From assembly GCA_040954595.2 (NCBI GenBank), contig CM082593.2, positions 1,488,001 through 1,552,000 on the forward strand: a stretch of DNA of 64,000 bases, read 5' to 3'. The stretch is from Balanoglossus misakiensis. Its lineage: Eukaryota; Hemichordata. Below are positions 12,630 to 24,100 of the stretch, one piece after another. The translations under genes and the position numbers were made by a program. Every line of letters begins with the position of its first letter. Positions within the stretch are counted from its first letter, which is position 1. The notes under the pieces are model-generated. The model worked only from the letters and a program-made list of their open reading frames with translations, was not told the DNA's origin and did no database searches.

Positions 12630-13896
12630 TTAAAACTTTTCCATTTCACAAACAAAGCCAATAGACTGATAACAACTTGTTTCAATCCATGTCCCATTTG
12701 TAGTATCCATGGCAACGCAGTCATTCGCGTCTGCAAAACCCGCGCCTAGCAACCAATTCTCGTAACTTGTTGCGTCACCACTATCCCAGATGAAAGCGCC
12801 CTCAGTGTCGATATCGTTATAACCTGGAAAATTGATAAACGTCTATTAGTTATAGGGAGACGATCGTCTTATGCGCAGACAGGATTATACAACTGAAGTT
12901 TGATTGTTCATTATGACATTTATTTGATAATGTATAGTTTATTATGTAAATTGGCAAGAAAACTGCACTTACCAATGTATGCCCTGCATGAGATGCACGT
13001 TGAATTTATCAATGACATCACAAACTGATTTTCTAAACTATCCGCTATTGTTACCAGATTTCCTCCGGCGCTGTATTGTTAAAGAAAGAGAAATGCATGG
13101 TTAATCTTAAAGCGAAAATTTGAAAGTTGTTCCCTTGTCACTTTTGATATTTTGTTTTCGGTACGTTCTTCTATTTGTGTTCAAAGTTCCTGAAAACAGT
13201 CTCTAATGGTTTGGTGTTAATGCTTCAGATGAAATACTCACGATTTGCATTTCTGACGGCTTTCCTCGAAGGTTGCACTTGTTGGCTGATAATCATAACG
13301 ATAGCATTTGCTGTCATGTACAGACCATCCTGAGTTTAAAGAACAATTACATATAAATGTATCACCCATCTTATAAGTGAGGTTGATGACGTAATAAGTA
13401 TTTTTACTCAATGACATTCACTACATATTAAAACGTTATATATTGCCAGAGAAAAGTAGTCAATGTCATGTGTCATTTATTAGCGTGTAAATGATAAATT
13501 TGTAGGAAAACTTACCATTGACACATCCACTGTCTTTGTCTATGTCTGTTGAGAAAGCAAAGATTTATATCAATGCATAATAATGGCTGGACCAGTCTGA
13601 CAAGATAACAGTTACTTCAAAATCATGTTCAAGTCAAACGTACAGACAGGAATGTTTATGCCACCTGAAATGTATAGATAATGAACTAAACCTTATTCTT
13701 TCTTGAATTAAACAAAAACGTCGACGAAATCATGAGTTTACCTTCTTGACAAATGAAGTAGTTCTGAGCAGTACAATTATCAGTCGTCCAGAGGTAATTA
13801 TACGATCGTGTCAGTTCTACAAAAACGAGAAACAATTCTCGAGTCAAAATTGTAGCATGACTTAGTTGATAGCAAATGATTAAGCACGATTGTTCT

Positions 13897-13928
<32 letters not shown>

Positions 13929-16810
13929 GTAGCTTACTTGAACAGTTGTTTTTCACCTCCTCTTCATTTACAAACAAATCAAGCCCACTCATAGGAGAGT
14001 TGTCCGCAAACACGAATTCGTCGAGATTGTCATCATAATGCAATCCGAACCACCAGTCTTCCGTCGTTCCGCTTAACAAACATTGGCGACGTAGGAACCA
14101 CTGCAAACAGAAGGTCGTTAACAATAACCATCACTTTCAAAATCGCAATATGTTCTCTCGCGATCGGAATGCGAGCCAAAATAAAACTATTTCAATTTTG
14201 TTGTTTGGTCGCACTAGATCTACCTGCGTGTCTCTTGACTGTATCGTTGCCAATCTTCCCCCGAAGCGGACACACACGTAGTTTGCCATGGTCCAGTCAC
14301 GCGATTCGTTTACCATAAAATAGCAGGTTCCGTTGAGTGAAAACCCGGCGTCGAGAATCCCGCATGCTTCAGTTGCTATCCCTACAAAATGACCAATAAA
14401 TATGTACTTCCAAGTTCCATAGCATATAGAACTCACCCTTGTAAGAGATGATATGTTACATGTATATGTGAGTTCTCTCTGTCTAAAAGTTATGTCTTTG
14501 TAATTAACATACAGAACTTGTTCAACTTTGTACAAGCCAAAGCAGGAAGACCATAATACTTCAGTGCAAAGTTCTTATAGTAGACTGCTATCAATCTCAG
14601 ATATGAACTAACCTGCATCACCGATCTGTGTGGAACATATACGATTCCGCTCTTCGTAACATAAATCGTTATTCATTTTATAGGAAAAATAATCCATCAA
14701 AGCTGAAAGAAGTATTTTGATAACATGAGCAATTTGTGAATACAAGCAACAATTAATTTCTTCAGATATAAAATATTTCTAAATTTTCCACAGAAAACTT
14801 TTCCTATATATTTTTACAAATTTTAATAAAGAACTCACCAATGCAATGTTTATCAGCGCTTTTTTTTGGTTGAGTGTGCCAAAATACATCGGAAGACCTA
14901 TCTAGAACAGTATTGTCCATGTCTACCAACCGAAAATCGCCGTGGTTTTCGAAATCTGTCGCTCCTATCCAGTAGAACCAGCTTCGTGTACCTCCGGTTT
15001 GAAACAAATAGTAAATGGCCAGTTCCTTGGGGAAAACACAAAACAAAGTAAGAGTACAACAGCAGTCACTGCACAGACCTACAAGAAGAAACTCCACTCA
15101 ATTGACGTCGGCTTACGTAGTCTCCACTTTACAGCACTTTGCAAACCCTTCAGTAAGCCATTAAGGATTCATCATAGCCAGCTACTAAGACGACGTATTC
15201 CGATTTCCTTCACCACGTGTTTCTATACAACATTAGCATATTCGAGTATGCGCTTTCTTATTTATGAGACGCTTGCTTTATAAATAAATGTAACGCCACG
15301 GCCAACTTTATGTTAACGATGGTATAGCAAAAATAATATACTTCGAACAACCCAACCGACAGGCGTTTTGAAACGTCATGGTCCGACCATTGTTGAATCT
15401 CAAGAAGATGTTTTACGGTGTACTCACAAGTGTTGCTTTACTGTTTATTAATGCAAGTTGACCTCCTCGTAGAACACAGTCCTGTTCACTGTCAATCCAA
15501 GTCATTCTGTTCGTATCTGATACCCAGAAGCACTGATCATTGTACTTGAAACCCGGTTCGCCAGAAAATGTGCAATTGTCATACCCAGGATACGCTGAAA
15601 CGTGAGAACATGTTAATTTTTGAGAACAATGTCTTTGGTTGTGACACCAATGGATCTGAGACTAGAACTGTGTTATATCAGCTACACAGTTAGAGTCACA
15701 AACTGAACAATTTCACATTTAGCCGCTGAAATTTAATAACACCGACGGGTACTACGCGTTATCGGAATGACGGCTACGTTCACATAGAATCAAGGTCGAT
15801 AATGAAGTATAAAGAGAGCACCATTTGATAACTAGGGGTGGATGGAGGGGTGATGGCAGATGGCGCAGAGGAACAAACATTTTATCTGCAATACCAACTC
15901 CTCCACCCACCCCAGAAATCCAATGGTTCTTCCCTAACTTACGAACTCCCGTGTAATACACAGAGGCTGCCTGTGGTCCACCACACAACAGGTGTTTATT
16001 TCCCGGACAGGGGGTATTACAAGAATTTTCACCAAGAGGTTTCCATTCTTCGTACAAGACGTGACAATAACATACGACGTTGTTAAGTTCGCCGGACAAA
16101 AGCGCAAACCAGGTCCCGTGATTCGAACATTTTTTGAGACATTTCGCCGGGGTCATGGTCAGATCATCGGTAATAACTACCCAGCCACCTCTGCCAGCGT
16201 GATTGTATGTTTTTTTGTTGAAACAGCCCATATAACTGATCTCTGCTAAACTACCTGCCAGATATAAACGAGACACTTCTGTAAGTCCATCAGACGAAAC
16301 AACACGTCGAAAAAATAAGTTTATAAAGGAAACTATTCTTGCCTTATACATTCACAAATGTCTGTCCACAATTTTGCAAACCTGATCATCGTGACAGATA
16401 CCTAAAAGCTGCTCAACTCTTCGACCGCATAAATTATTATTGAAGCGATGATGTTGTATGTCAAACGACTTTCAACTCACCATTTGCGCAATGTTCACGG
16501 GGTTGACCTATACCGCAGTAATCAAATCCAACACCATTGTTGGTGTAACACCACGCCGTGGCATCTTGACTTGGATTGCGACAGAAGTTGTGATCTCCCA
16601 ATCCTCCGTCCGGGTAATTGCTTGGCGTCACGTTGTGTTGGTTTGGTGTTTGCAGTAACCAGTTCTGACAATCATGTCCGTCTTTTGACTTGTTTACTAA
16701 CCCACGGTAATCGCTGCCATTTTCATCATAGTAGCATTCACTGTGCCATTTGCCTAATGGTAGATAGATAGATAGATAGATAGATAGACAGACAGATAGA
16801 CAGACAGATT

Positions 16811-16848
<38 letters not shown>

Positions 16849-17306
16849 GACAAATACTAAGTCTTTGAACCTACCTATATAAAGAGCACGTTGGTCACAG
16901 TTTTTCCCCGTGAATACATCAGTCTTGCAGAGACAAATATATCCTTTGCCATCACACTGTGGTTCACAAACTCCTGGAGGTGAACACGGAGAATTTGCAC
17001 ACGCATCGGCCTGGCAGGATCCGGAAAACTGTAAACGGTAGTGAACCAAAAAGAGGTAACAACAATAGATGGTACTTGTCTTAATTGAATGCAACATTAC
17101 CTGTGTACATGCATGACTCGATAAAAGTAATGGCTTTTCATGATGAGTTGTAGTGGAATGTAATTAATTTTCAGCATAAGGCTTACCTCAGTAGCTTTCT
17201 GATGTGATATGCGTCTTGTCTCAGCTATTCCCATGTAAAATATACTTATTTGCTGTAGTAATAAAACGACTGAGATGAAGACAGCAGGAGATATCAATCG
17301 ACCCAT
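12630..17306 (-). CDS. Secreted mosaic protein: EGF-kringle-WSC-three C-type lectin-like domains
   Basis: Fourteen exons, read from high to low coordinate: 17306-17187, 17028-16875, 16753-16481, 16278-15943, 15594-15428, 15025-14839, 14702-14613, 14381-14224, 14100-13938, 13816-13742, 13545-13516, 13329-13242, 13070-12973 and 12823-12630 (stop). All phases agree, giving 2,133 nt and 710 residues. In order: signal peptide (residues 1 to about 28), EGF-like (about 44-90, six Cys), kringle (about 92-182; SDYRG, CQNW, FCRNPSQD, WCYT), WSC (about 190-290; YMGCFNKK, CYC, LLCGG) and three CTLDs (about 296-443, 444-575, 586-710). No transmembrane segment follows, so it is probably secreted. The CTLDs keep WIG-like cores and paired Cys but lack EPN/QPD and WND sugar-binding triplets, so classical calcium-dependent sugar binding is doubtful. 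Kringle plus WSC recalls Kremen, but the CUB domain is absent. The ligand is unknown; a role in immunity or matrix is only a guess. Confidence 0.88.
13898..13928. repeat. (GACA)n microsatellite beside a donor site
   Basis: A run of about seven to eight GACA units. On the lectin-gene strand it is a (TGTC)n tract that begins about 10 nt downstream of the 5' splice site of exon 9 (exon ends at 13938). Confidence 0.9.
16760..16850. repeat. (GATA)n(GACA)n compound microsatellite at the kringle exon acceptor
   Basis: About 90 bp of GATA units passing into GACA units with a few interruptions. Read on the lectin-gene strand it is a (TCTG)n(TCTA)n pyrimidine-rich tract ending 7 nt from the AG-adjacent first base of the kringle exon (16753). 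It therefore serves as that exon's polypyrimidine tract. Confidence 0.92.
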
Positions 17307-17453
17307 CCTCTTTCTGGATCATTTGATTAACTGCAAGCATCAATTTTGCAACACTTTTAAGACCCATACGTATATGCCATATCTGGCCATTGAGTTATTT
17401 GTTTTTATAGGTGGTGCGGTTGGCTATGAATAATAAATGCGTAACATCCGCAC

Positions 17454-17459
17454 TTTATA
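17454..17459 (-). promoter_or_regulatory. Possible TATA box of the lectin gene
   Basis: On the minus strand TATAAA reads at 17459-17454, about 150 bp upstream of the start codon. That spacing would place transcription initiation near 17425 and leave a 5' UTR of about 120 bp. A TATA promoter would fit an inducible secreted protein, but nothing else confirms it. Confidence 0.3.
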
Positions 17460-17961
17460 ACCGATTAAGTGTTAAACCAGTCCTCAGGTTATGAATTTAT
17501 GTTCGGGATCGAAGAGAGAGTTATACATGTATTACAACAAAAGTATATGCTAGTGCAAAAAAGGTTCTTCCTGCTGATAGCTAAAAGTTCTGATACCTGA
17601 GCATTATTAGTATGGATTGGTATGGATTTTTCCAAGAACGTATAGATCTGGAGGCGAATGCTATAACACCCAAGTCACGCTTTGCACAAGCGGTTATGTA
17701 CCAAAACCGCCTCAATTTCCTCCAGCGTATGAAATTCGAAATGGTATGTTCTGTTTTTTATTAATATTTTACCATGAATTGCTATATCGTATGTCAATAA
17801 CTAGGCGACCAAAATATCAGATTACTAAACCTGGATCAAACAGTTATACTCTCTCCCCTTTGGTGCTCGATCGAGTTTCTCGCACGTGTATACCGCTGAC
17901 TTTAATACACAGCTAGCTGAAGGCAAAACAAGGAAACAAATCCACATTGCTAAAAGGTATG
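17460..17961. other. Short unique stretch between lectin promoter and satellite
   Basis: No gene, repeat or RNA is recognised. The 99-codon frame in this interval has no family signature and I treat it as chance. The satellite begins abruptly at about 17962, with no terminal inverted repeat visible on this side. Confidence 0.5.
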
Positions 17962-18130
17962 TTTACTTTTTGATGATGTTCATGAGCTATAACCCATGAT
18001 TTTTTTCAAAAATCGACGAGATTTCGCTAAGTCGAAAAATTGTCATTTTTTGATGATTTTCATGAGCTATAACCCATGTTTTTTTCAAAAATCGACGAAT
18101 TTTCGAGATTTCGCGAAGTCGAAACATTGA
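17962..18130 (+). repeat. Satellite left edge: diverged B-like copies
   Basis: Two degenerate monomers differ from the homogeneous array that follows. They carry TTTTTTCAAAAATCGACGA where family A has TTTATCCAAAAACCACCAA, and TTTTTGATGA in place of TTTCTGGATGA. The TTTCAAAAATCG block is the family B signature, so the edge resembles B more than its direct neighbours. Diverged edge monomers are usual where unequal exchange homogenises only the array interior. Confidence 0.8.
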
Positions 18131-21100
18131 CATTTCTGGATGATTTTCATGAGCTATAGCCCATGGTTTTTATCCAAAAACCACCAAATTTTGAAATTTC
18201 GCGAAGTCGAAAAATTCACATTTCTGGATGATTTTCATGAGCTATAGCCCATGGTTTTTATCCAAAAACCACCAAATTTTGAAATTTCGCGAAGTCGAAA
18301 AATTGACATTTCTGGATGATTTTCATGAGCTATAACCCATGGTTTTTATCCAAAAACCACCAAATTTTGAAATTTCGCGAAGTCGAAAAATTGACATTTC
18401 TGGATGATTTTCATGAGCTATAACCCATGGTTTTTATCCAAAAACCACCAAATTTTGAAATTTCGCGATGTCGAAAAATTGACATTTCTGGAGGATTTTC
18501 ATGAGCTATAACCCATGGTTTTTATCCAAAAACCACCAAATTTTGAAATTTCGCGAAGTCGAAAAATTGACATTTCTGGAGGATTTTCATGAGCTATAAC
18601 CCATGGTTTTTATCCAAAAACCACCAAATTTTGAAATTTCGCGAAGTCGAAAAAATTGACATTTCTGGATGATTTTCATGAGCTATAACCCATGGTTTTT
18701 ATCCAAAAACCACCAAATTTTGAAATTTCGCGAAGTCGAAAAATTCACATTTCTGGATGATTTTCATGAGCTATAACCCATGGTTTTTATCCAAAAACCA
18801 CCAAATTTTGAAATTTCGCGAAGTCGAAAAATTCACATTTCTGGATGATTTTCATGAGCTATAACCCATGGTTTTTATCCAAAAACCACCAAATTTTGAA
18901 ATTTCGCGAAGTCGAAAAATTCACATTTCTGGATGATTTTCATGAGCTATAACCCATGGTTTTTATCCAAAAACCACCAAATTTTGAAATTTCGCGAAGT
19001 CGAAAAATTGACATTTCTGGATGATTTTCATGAGCTATAACCCATGGTTTTTATCCAAAAACCACCAAATTTTGAAATTTCGCGAAGTCGAAAAATTGAC
19101 ATTTCTGGATGATTTTCATGAGCTATAACCCATGGTTTTTATCCAAAAACCACCAAATTTTGAAATTTCGCGAAGTCGAAAAATTGACATTTCTGGATGA
19201 TTTTCATGAGCTATAACCCATGGTTTTTATCCAAAAACCACCAAATTTTGAAATTTCGCGAAGTCGAAAAATTCACATTTCTGGATGATTTTCATGAGCT
19301 ATAACCCATGGTTTTTATCCAAAAACCACCAAATTTTGAAATTTCGCGAAGTCGAAAAATTCACATTTCTGGATGATTTTCATGAGCTATAACCCATGGT
19401 TTTTATCCAAAAACCACCAAATTTTGAAATTTCGCGAAGTCGAAAAATTCACATTTCTGGATGATTTTCATGAGCTATAACCCATGGTTTTTATCCAAAA
19501 ACCACCAAATTTTGAAATTTCGCGAAGTCGAAAAATTGACATTTCTGGATGATTTTCATGAGCTATAACCCATGGTTTTTATCCAAAAACCACCAAATTT
19601 TGAAATTTCGCGAAGTCGAAAAATTCACATTTCTGGATGATTTTCATGAGCTATAGCCCATGGTTTTTATCCAAAAACCACCAAATTTTGAAATTTCGCG
19701 AAGTCGAAAAATTGACATTTGTGGATGATTTTCATGAGCTATAGCCCATGGTTTTTATCCAAAAACCACCAAATTTTGAAATTTCGCGAAGTCGAAAAAT
19801 TCACATTTCTGGATGATTTTCATGAGCTATAACCCATGGTTTTTATCCAAAAACCACCAAATTTTGAAATTTCGCGAAGTCGAAAAATTCACATTTCTGG
19901 ATGATTTTCATGAGCTATAACCCATGGTTTTTATCCAAAAACCACCAAATTTTGAAATTTCGCGAAGTCGAAAAATTGACATTTCTGGATGATTTTCATG
20001 AGCTATAACCCATGGTTTTTATCCAAAAACCACCAAATTTTGAAATTTCGCGAAGTCGAAAAATTGACATTTCTGGATGATTTTCATGAGCTATAACCCA
20101 TGGTTTTTATCCAAAAACCACCAAATTTTGAAATTTCGCGAAGTCGAAAAATTCACATTTCTGGATGATTTTCATGAGCTATAACCCATGGTTTTTATCC
20201 AAAAACCACCAAATTTTGAAATTTCGCGAAGTCGAAAAATTCACATTTCTGGATGATTTTCATGAGCTATAACCCATGGTTTTTATCCAAAAACCACCAA
20301 ATTTTGAAATTTCGCGAAGTCGAAAAATTCACATTTCTGGATGATTTTCATGAGCTATAACCCATGGTTTTTATCCAAAAACCACCAAATTTTGAAATTT
20401 CGCGAAGTCGAAAAATTCACATTTCTGGATGATTTTCATGAGCTATAACCCATGGTTTTTATCCCAAAACCACCAAATTTTGAAATTTCGCGAAGTCGAA
20501 AAATTCACATTTCTGGATGATTTTCATGAGCTATAACCCATGGTTTTTATCCAAAAACCACCAAATTTTGAAATTTCGCGAAGTCGAAAAATTGACATTT
20601 CTGGATGATTTTCATGAGCTATAACCCATGGTTTTTATCCAAAAACCACCAAATTTTGAAATTTCGCGAAGTCGAAAAATTGACATTTCTGGAGGATTTT
20701 CATGAGCTATAACCCATGGTTTTTATCCAAAAACCACCAAATTTTGAAATTTCGCGAAGTCGAAAAATTCACATTTCTGGATGATTTTCATGAGCTATAA
20801 CCCATGGTTTTTATCCAAAAACCACCAAATTTTGAAATTTCGCGAAGTCGAAAAATTCACATTTCTGGATGATTTTCATGAGCTATAACCCATGGTTTTT
20901 ATCCAAAAACCACCAAATTTTGAAATTTCGCGAAGTCGAAAAATTGACATTTCTGGATGATTTTCATGAGCTATAACCCATGGTTTTTATCCAAAAACCA
21001 CCAAATTTTGAAATTTCGCGAAGTCGAAAAATTCACATTTCTGGATGATTTTCATGAGCTATAACCCATGGTTTTTATCCAAAAACCACCAAATTTTGAA

Positions 21101-24100
21101 ATTTCGCGAAGTCGAAAAATTGACATTTCTGGATGATTTTCATGAGCTATAACCCATGGTTTTTATCCAAAAACCACCAAATTTTGAAATTTCGCGAAGT
21201 CGAAAAATTGACATTTCTGGATGATTTTCATGAGCTATAACCCATGGTTTTTATCCAAAAACCACCAAATTTTGAAATTTCGCGAAGTCGAAAAATTCAC
21301 ATTTCTGGATGATTTTCATGAGCTATAACCCATGGTTTTTATCCAAAAACCACCAAATTTTGAAATTTCGCGAAGTCGAAAAATTCACATTTCTGGATGA
21401 TTTTCATGAGCTATAACCCATGGTTTTTATCCAAAAACCACCAAATTTTGAAATTTCGCGAAGTCGAAAAATTGACATTTCTGGATGATTTTCATGAGCT
21501 ATAACCCATGGTTTTTATCCAAAAACCACCAAATTTTGAAATTTCGCGAAGTCGAAAAATTCACATTTCTGGATGATTTTCATGAGCTATAACCCATGGT
21601 TTTTATCCAAAAACCACCAAATTTTGAAATTTCGCGAAGTCGAAAAATTGACATTTCTGGATGATTTTCATGAGCTATAACCCATGGTTTTTATCCAAAA
21701 ACCACCAAATTTTGAAATTTCGCGAAGTCGAAAAATTGACATTTCTGGATGATTTTCATGAGCTATAACCCATGGTTTTTATCCAAAAACCACCAAATTT
21801 TGAAATTTCGCGAAGTCGAAAAATTCACATTTCTGGATGATTTTCATGAGCTATAACCCATGGTTTTTATCCAAAAACCACCAAATTTTGAAATTTCGCG
21901 AAGTCGAAAAATTCACATTTCTGGATGATTTTCATGAGCTATAACCCATGGTTTTTATCCAAAAACCACCAAATTTTGAAATTTCGCGAAGTCGAAAAAT
22001 TCACATTTCTGGATGATTTTCATGAGCTATAACCCATGGTTTTTATCCAAAAACCACCAAATTTTGAAATTTCGCGAAGTCGAAAAATTCACATTTCTGG
22101 ATGATTTTCATGAGCTATAACCCATGGTTTTTATCCAAAAACCACCAAATTTTGAAATTTCGCGAAGTCGAAAAATTCACATTTCTGGATGATTTTCATG
22201 AGCTATAACCCATGGTTTTTATCCAAAAACCACCAAATTTTGAAATTTCGCGAAGTCGAAAAATTCACATTTCTGGATGATTTTCATGAGCTATAACCCA
22301 TGGGTTTTATCCAAAAACCACCAAATTTTGAAATTTCGCGAAGTCGAAAAATTGACATTTCTGGATGATTTTCATGAGCTATAACCCATGGTTTTTATCC
22401 AAAAACCACCAAATTTTGAAATTTCGCGAAGTCGAAAAATCCACATTTCTGGATGATTTTCATGAGCTATAACCCATGGTTTTTATCCAAAAACCACCAA
22501 ATTTTGAAATTTCGCGAAGTCGAAAAATCCACATTTCTGGATGATTTTCATGAGCTATAACCCATGGTTTTTATCCAAAAACCACCAAATTTTGAAATTT
22601 CGCGAAGTCGAAAAATTGACATTTCTGGATGATTTTCATGAGCTATAACCCATGGTTTTTATCCAAAAACCACCAAATTTTGAAATTTCGCGAAGTCGAA
22701 AAATTGACATTTCTGGATGATTTTCATGAGCTATAACCCATGGTTTTTATCCAAAAACCACCAAATTTTGAAATTTCGCGAAGTCGAAAAATTGACATTT
22801 CTGGATGATTTTCATGAGCTATAACCCATGGTTTTTATCCAAAAACCACCAAATTTTGAAATTTCGCGAAGTCGAAAAATTCACATTTCTGGATGATTTT
22901 CATGAGCTATAACCCATGGTTTTTATCCAAAAACCACCAAATTTTGAAATTTCGCGAAGTCGAAAAATTCACATTTCTGGATGATTTTCATGAGCTATAA
23001 CCCATGGTTTTTATCCAAAAACCACCAAATTTTGAAATTTCGCGAAGTCGAAAAATTGACATTTCTGGATGATTTTCATGAGCTATAACCCATGGTTTTT
23101 ATCCAAAAACCACCAAATTTTGAAATTTCGCGAAGTCGAAAAATTCACATTTCTGGATGATTTTCATGAGCTATAACCCATGGTTTTTATCCAAAAACCA
23201 CCAAATTTTGAAATTTCGCGAAGTCGAAAAATTCACATTTCTGGATGATTTTCATGAGCTATAACCCATGGTTTTTATCCAAAAACCACCAAATTTTGAA
23301 ATTTCGCGAAGTCGAAAAATTGACATTTCTGGATGATTTTCATGAGCTATAACCCATGGTTTTTATCCAAAAACCACCAAATTTTGAAATTTCGCGAAGT
23401 CGAAAAATTGACATTTCTGGATGATTTTCATGAGCTATAACCCATGGTTTTTATCCAAAAACCACCAAATTTTGAAATTTCGCGAAGTCGAAAAATTCAC
23501 ATTTCTGGATGATTTTCATGAGCTATAACCCATGGTTTTTATCCAAAAACCACCAAATTTTGAAATTTCGCGAAGTCGAAAAATTCACATTTCTGGATGA
23601 TTTTCATGAGCTATAACCCATGGTTTTTATCCAAAAACCACCAAATTTTGAAATTTCGCGAAGTCGAAAAATTCACATTTCTGGATGATTTTCATGAGCT
23701 ATAACCCATGGTTTTTATCCAAAAACCACCAAATTTTGAAATTTCGCGAAGTCGAAAAATTCACATTTCTCGATGATTTTCATGAGCTATAACCCATGGT
23801 TTTTATCCAAAAACCACCAAATTTTGAAATTTCGCGAAGTCGAAAAATTCACATTTCTGGATGATTTTCATGAGCTATAACCCATGGTTTTTATCCAAAA
23901 ACCACCAAATTTTGGAATTTCGCGAAGTCGAAAAATTCACATTTCTGGATGATTTTCATGAGCTATAACCCATGGTTTTTATCCAAAAACCACCAAATTT
24001 TGAATTTCGCGAAGTCGAAAAATTCACATTTCTGGATGATTTTCATGAGCTATAACCCATGGTTTTTATCCAAAAACCACCAAATTTTGAAATTTCGCGA

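Noticed and set aside
16738-17097. Lectin-gene frame continuing through the (TCTG)n(TCTA)n tract
   Set aside because: The tract is intronic. A donor at 16875/16874 and an acceptor at 16754 join EGF and kringle exons in phase, and the Ser/Val/Cys/Leu repeat is read-through.
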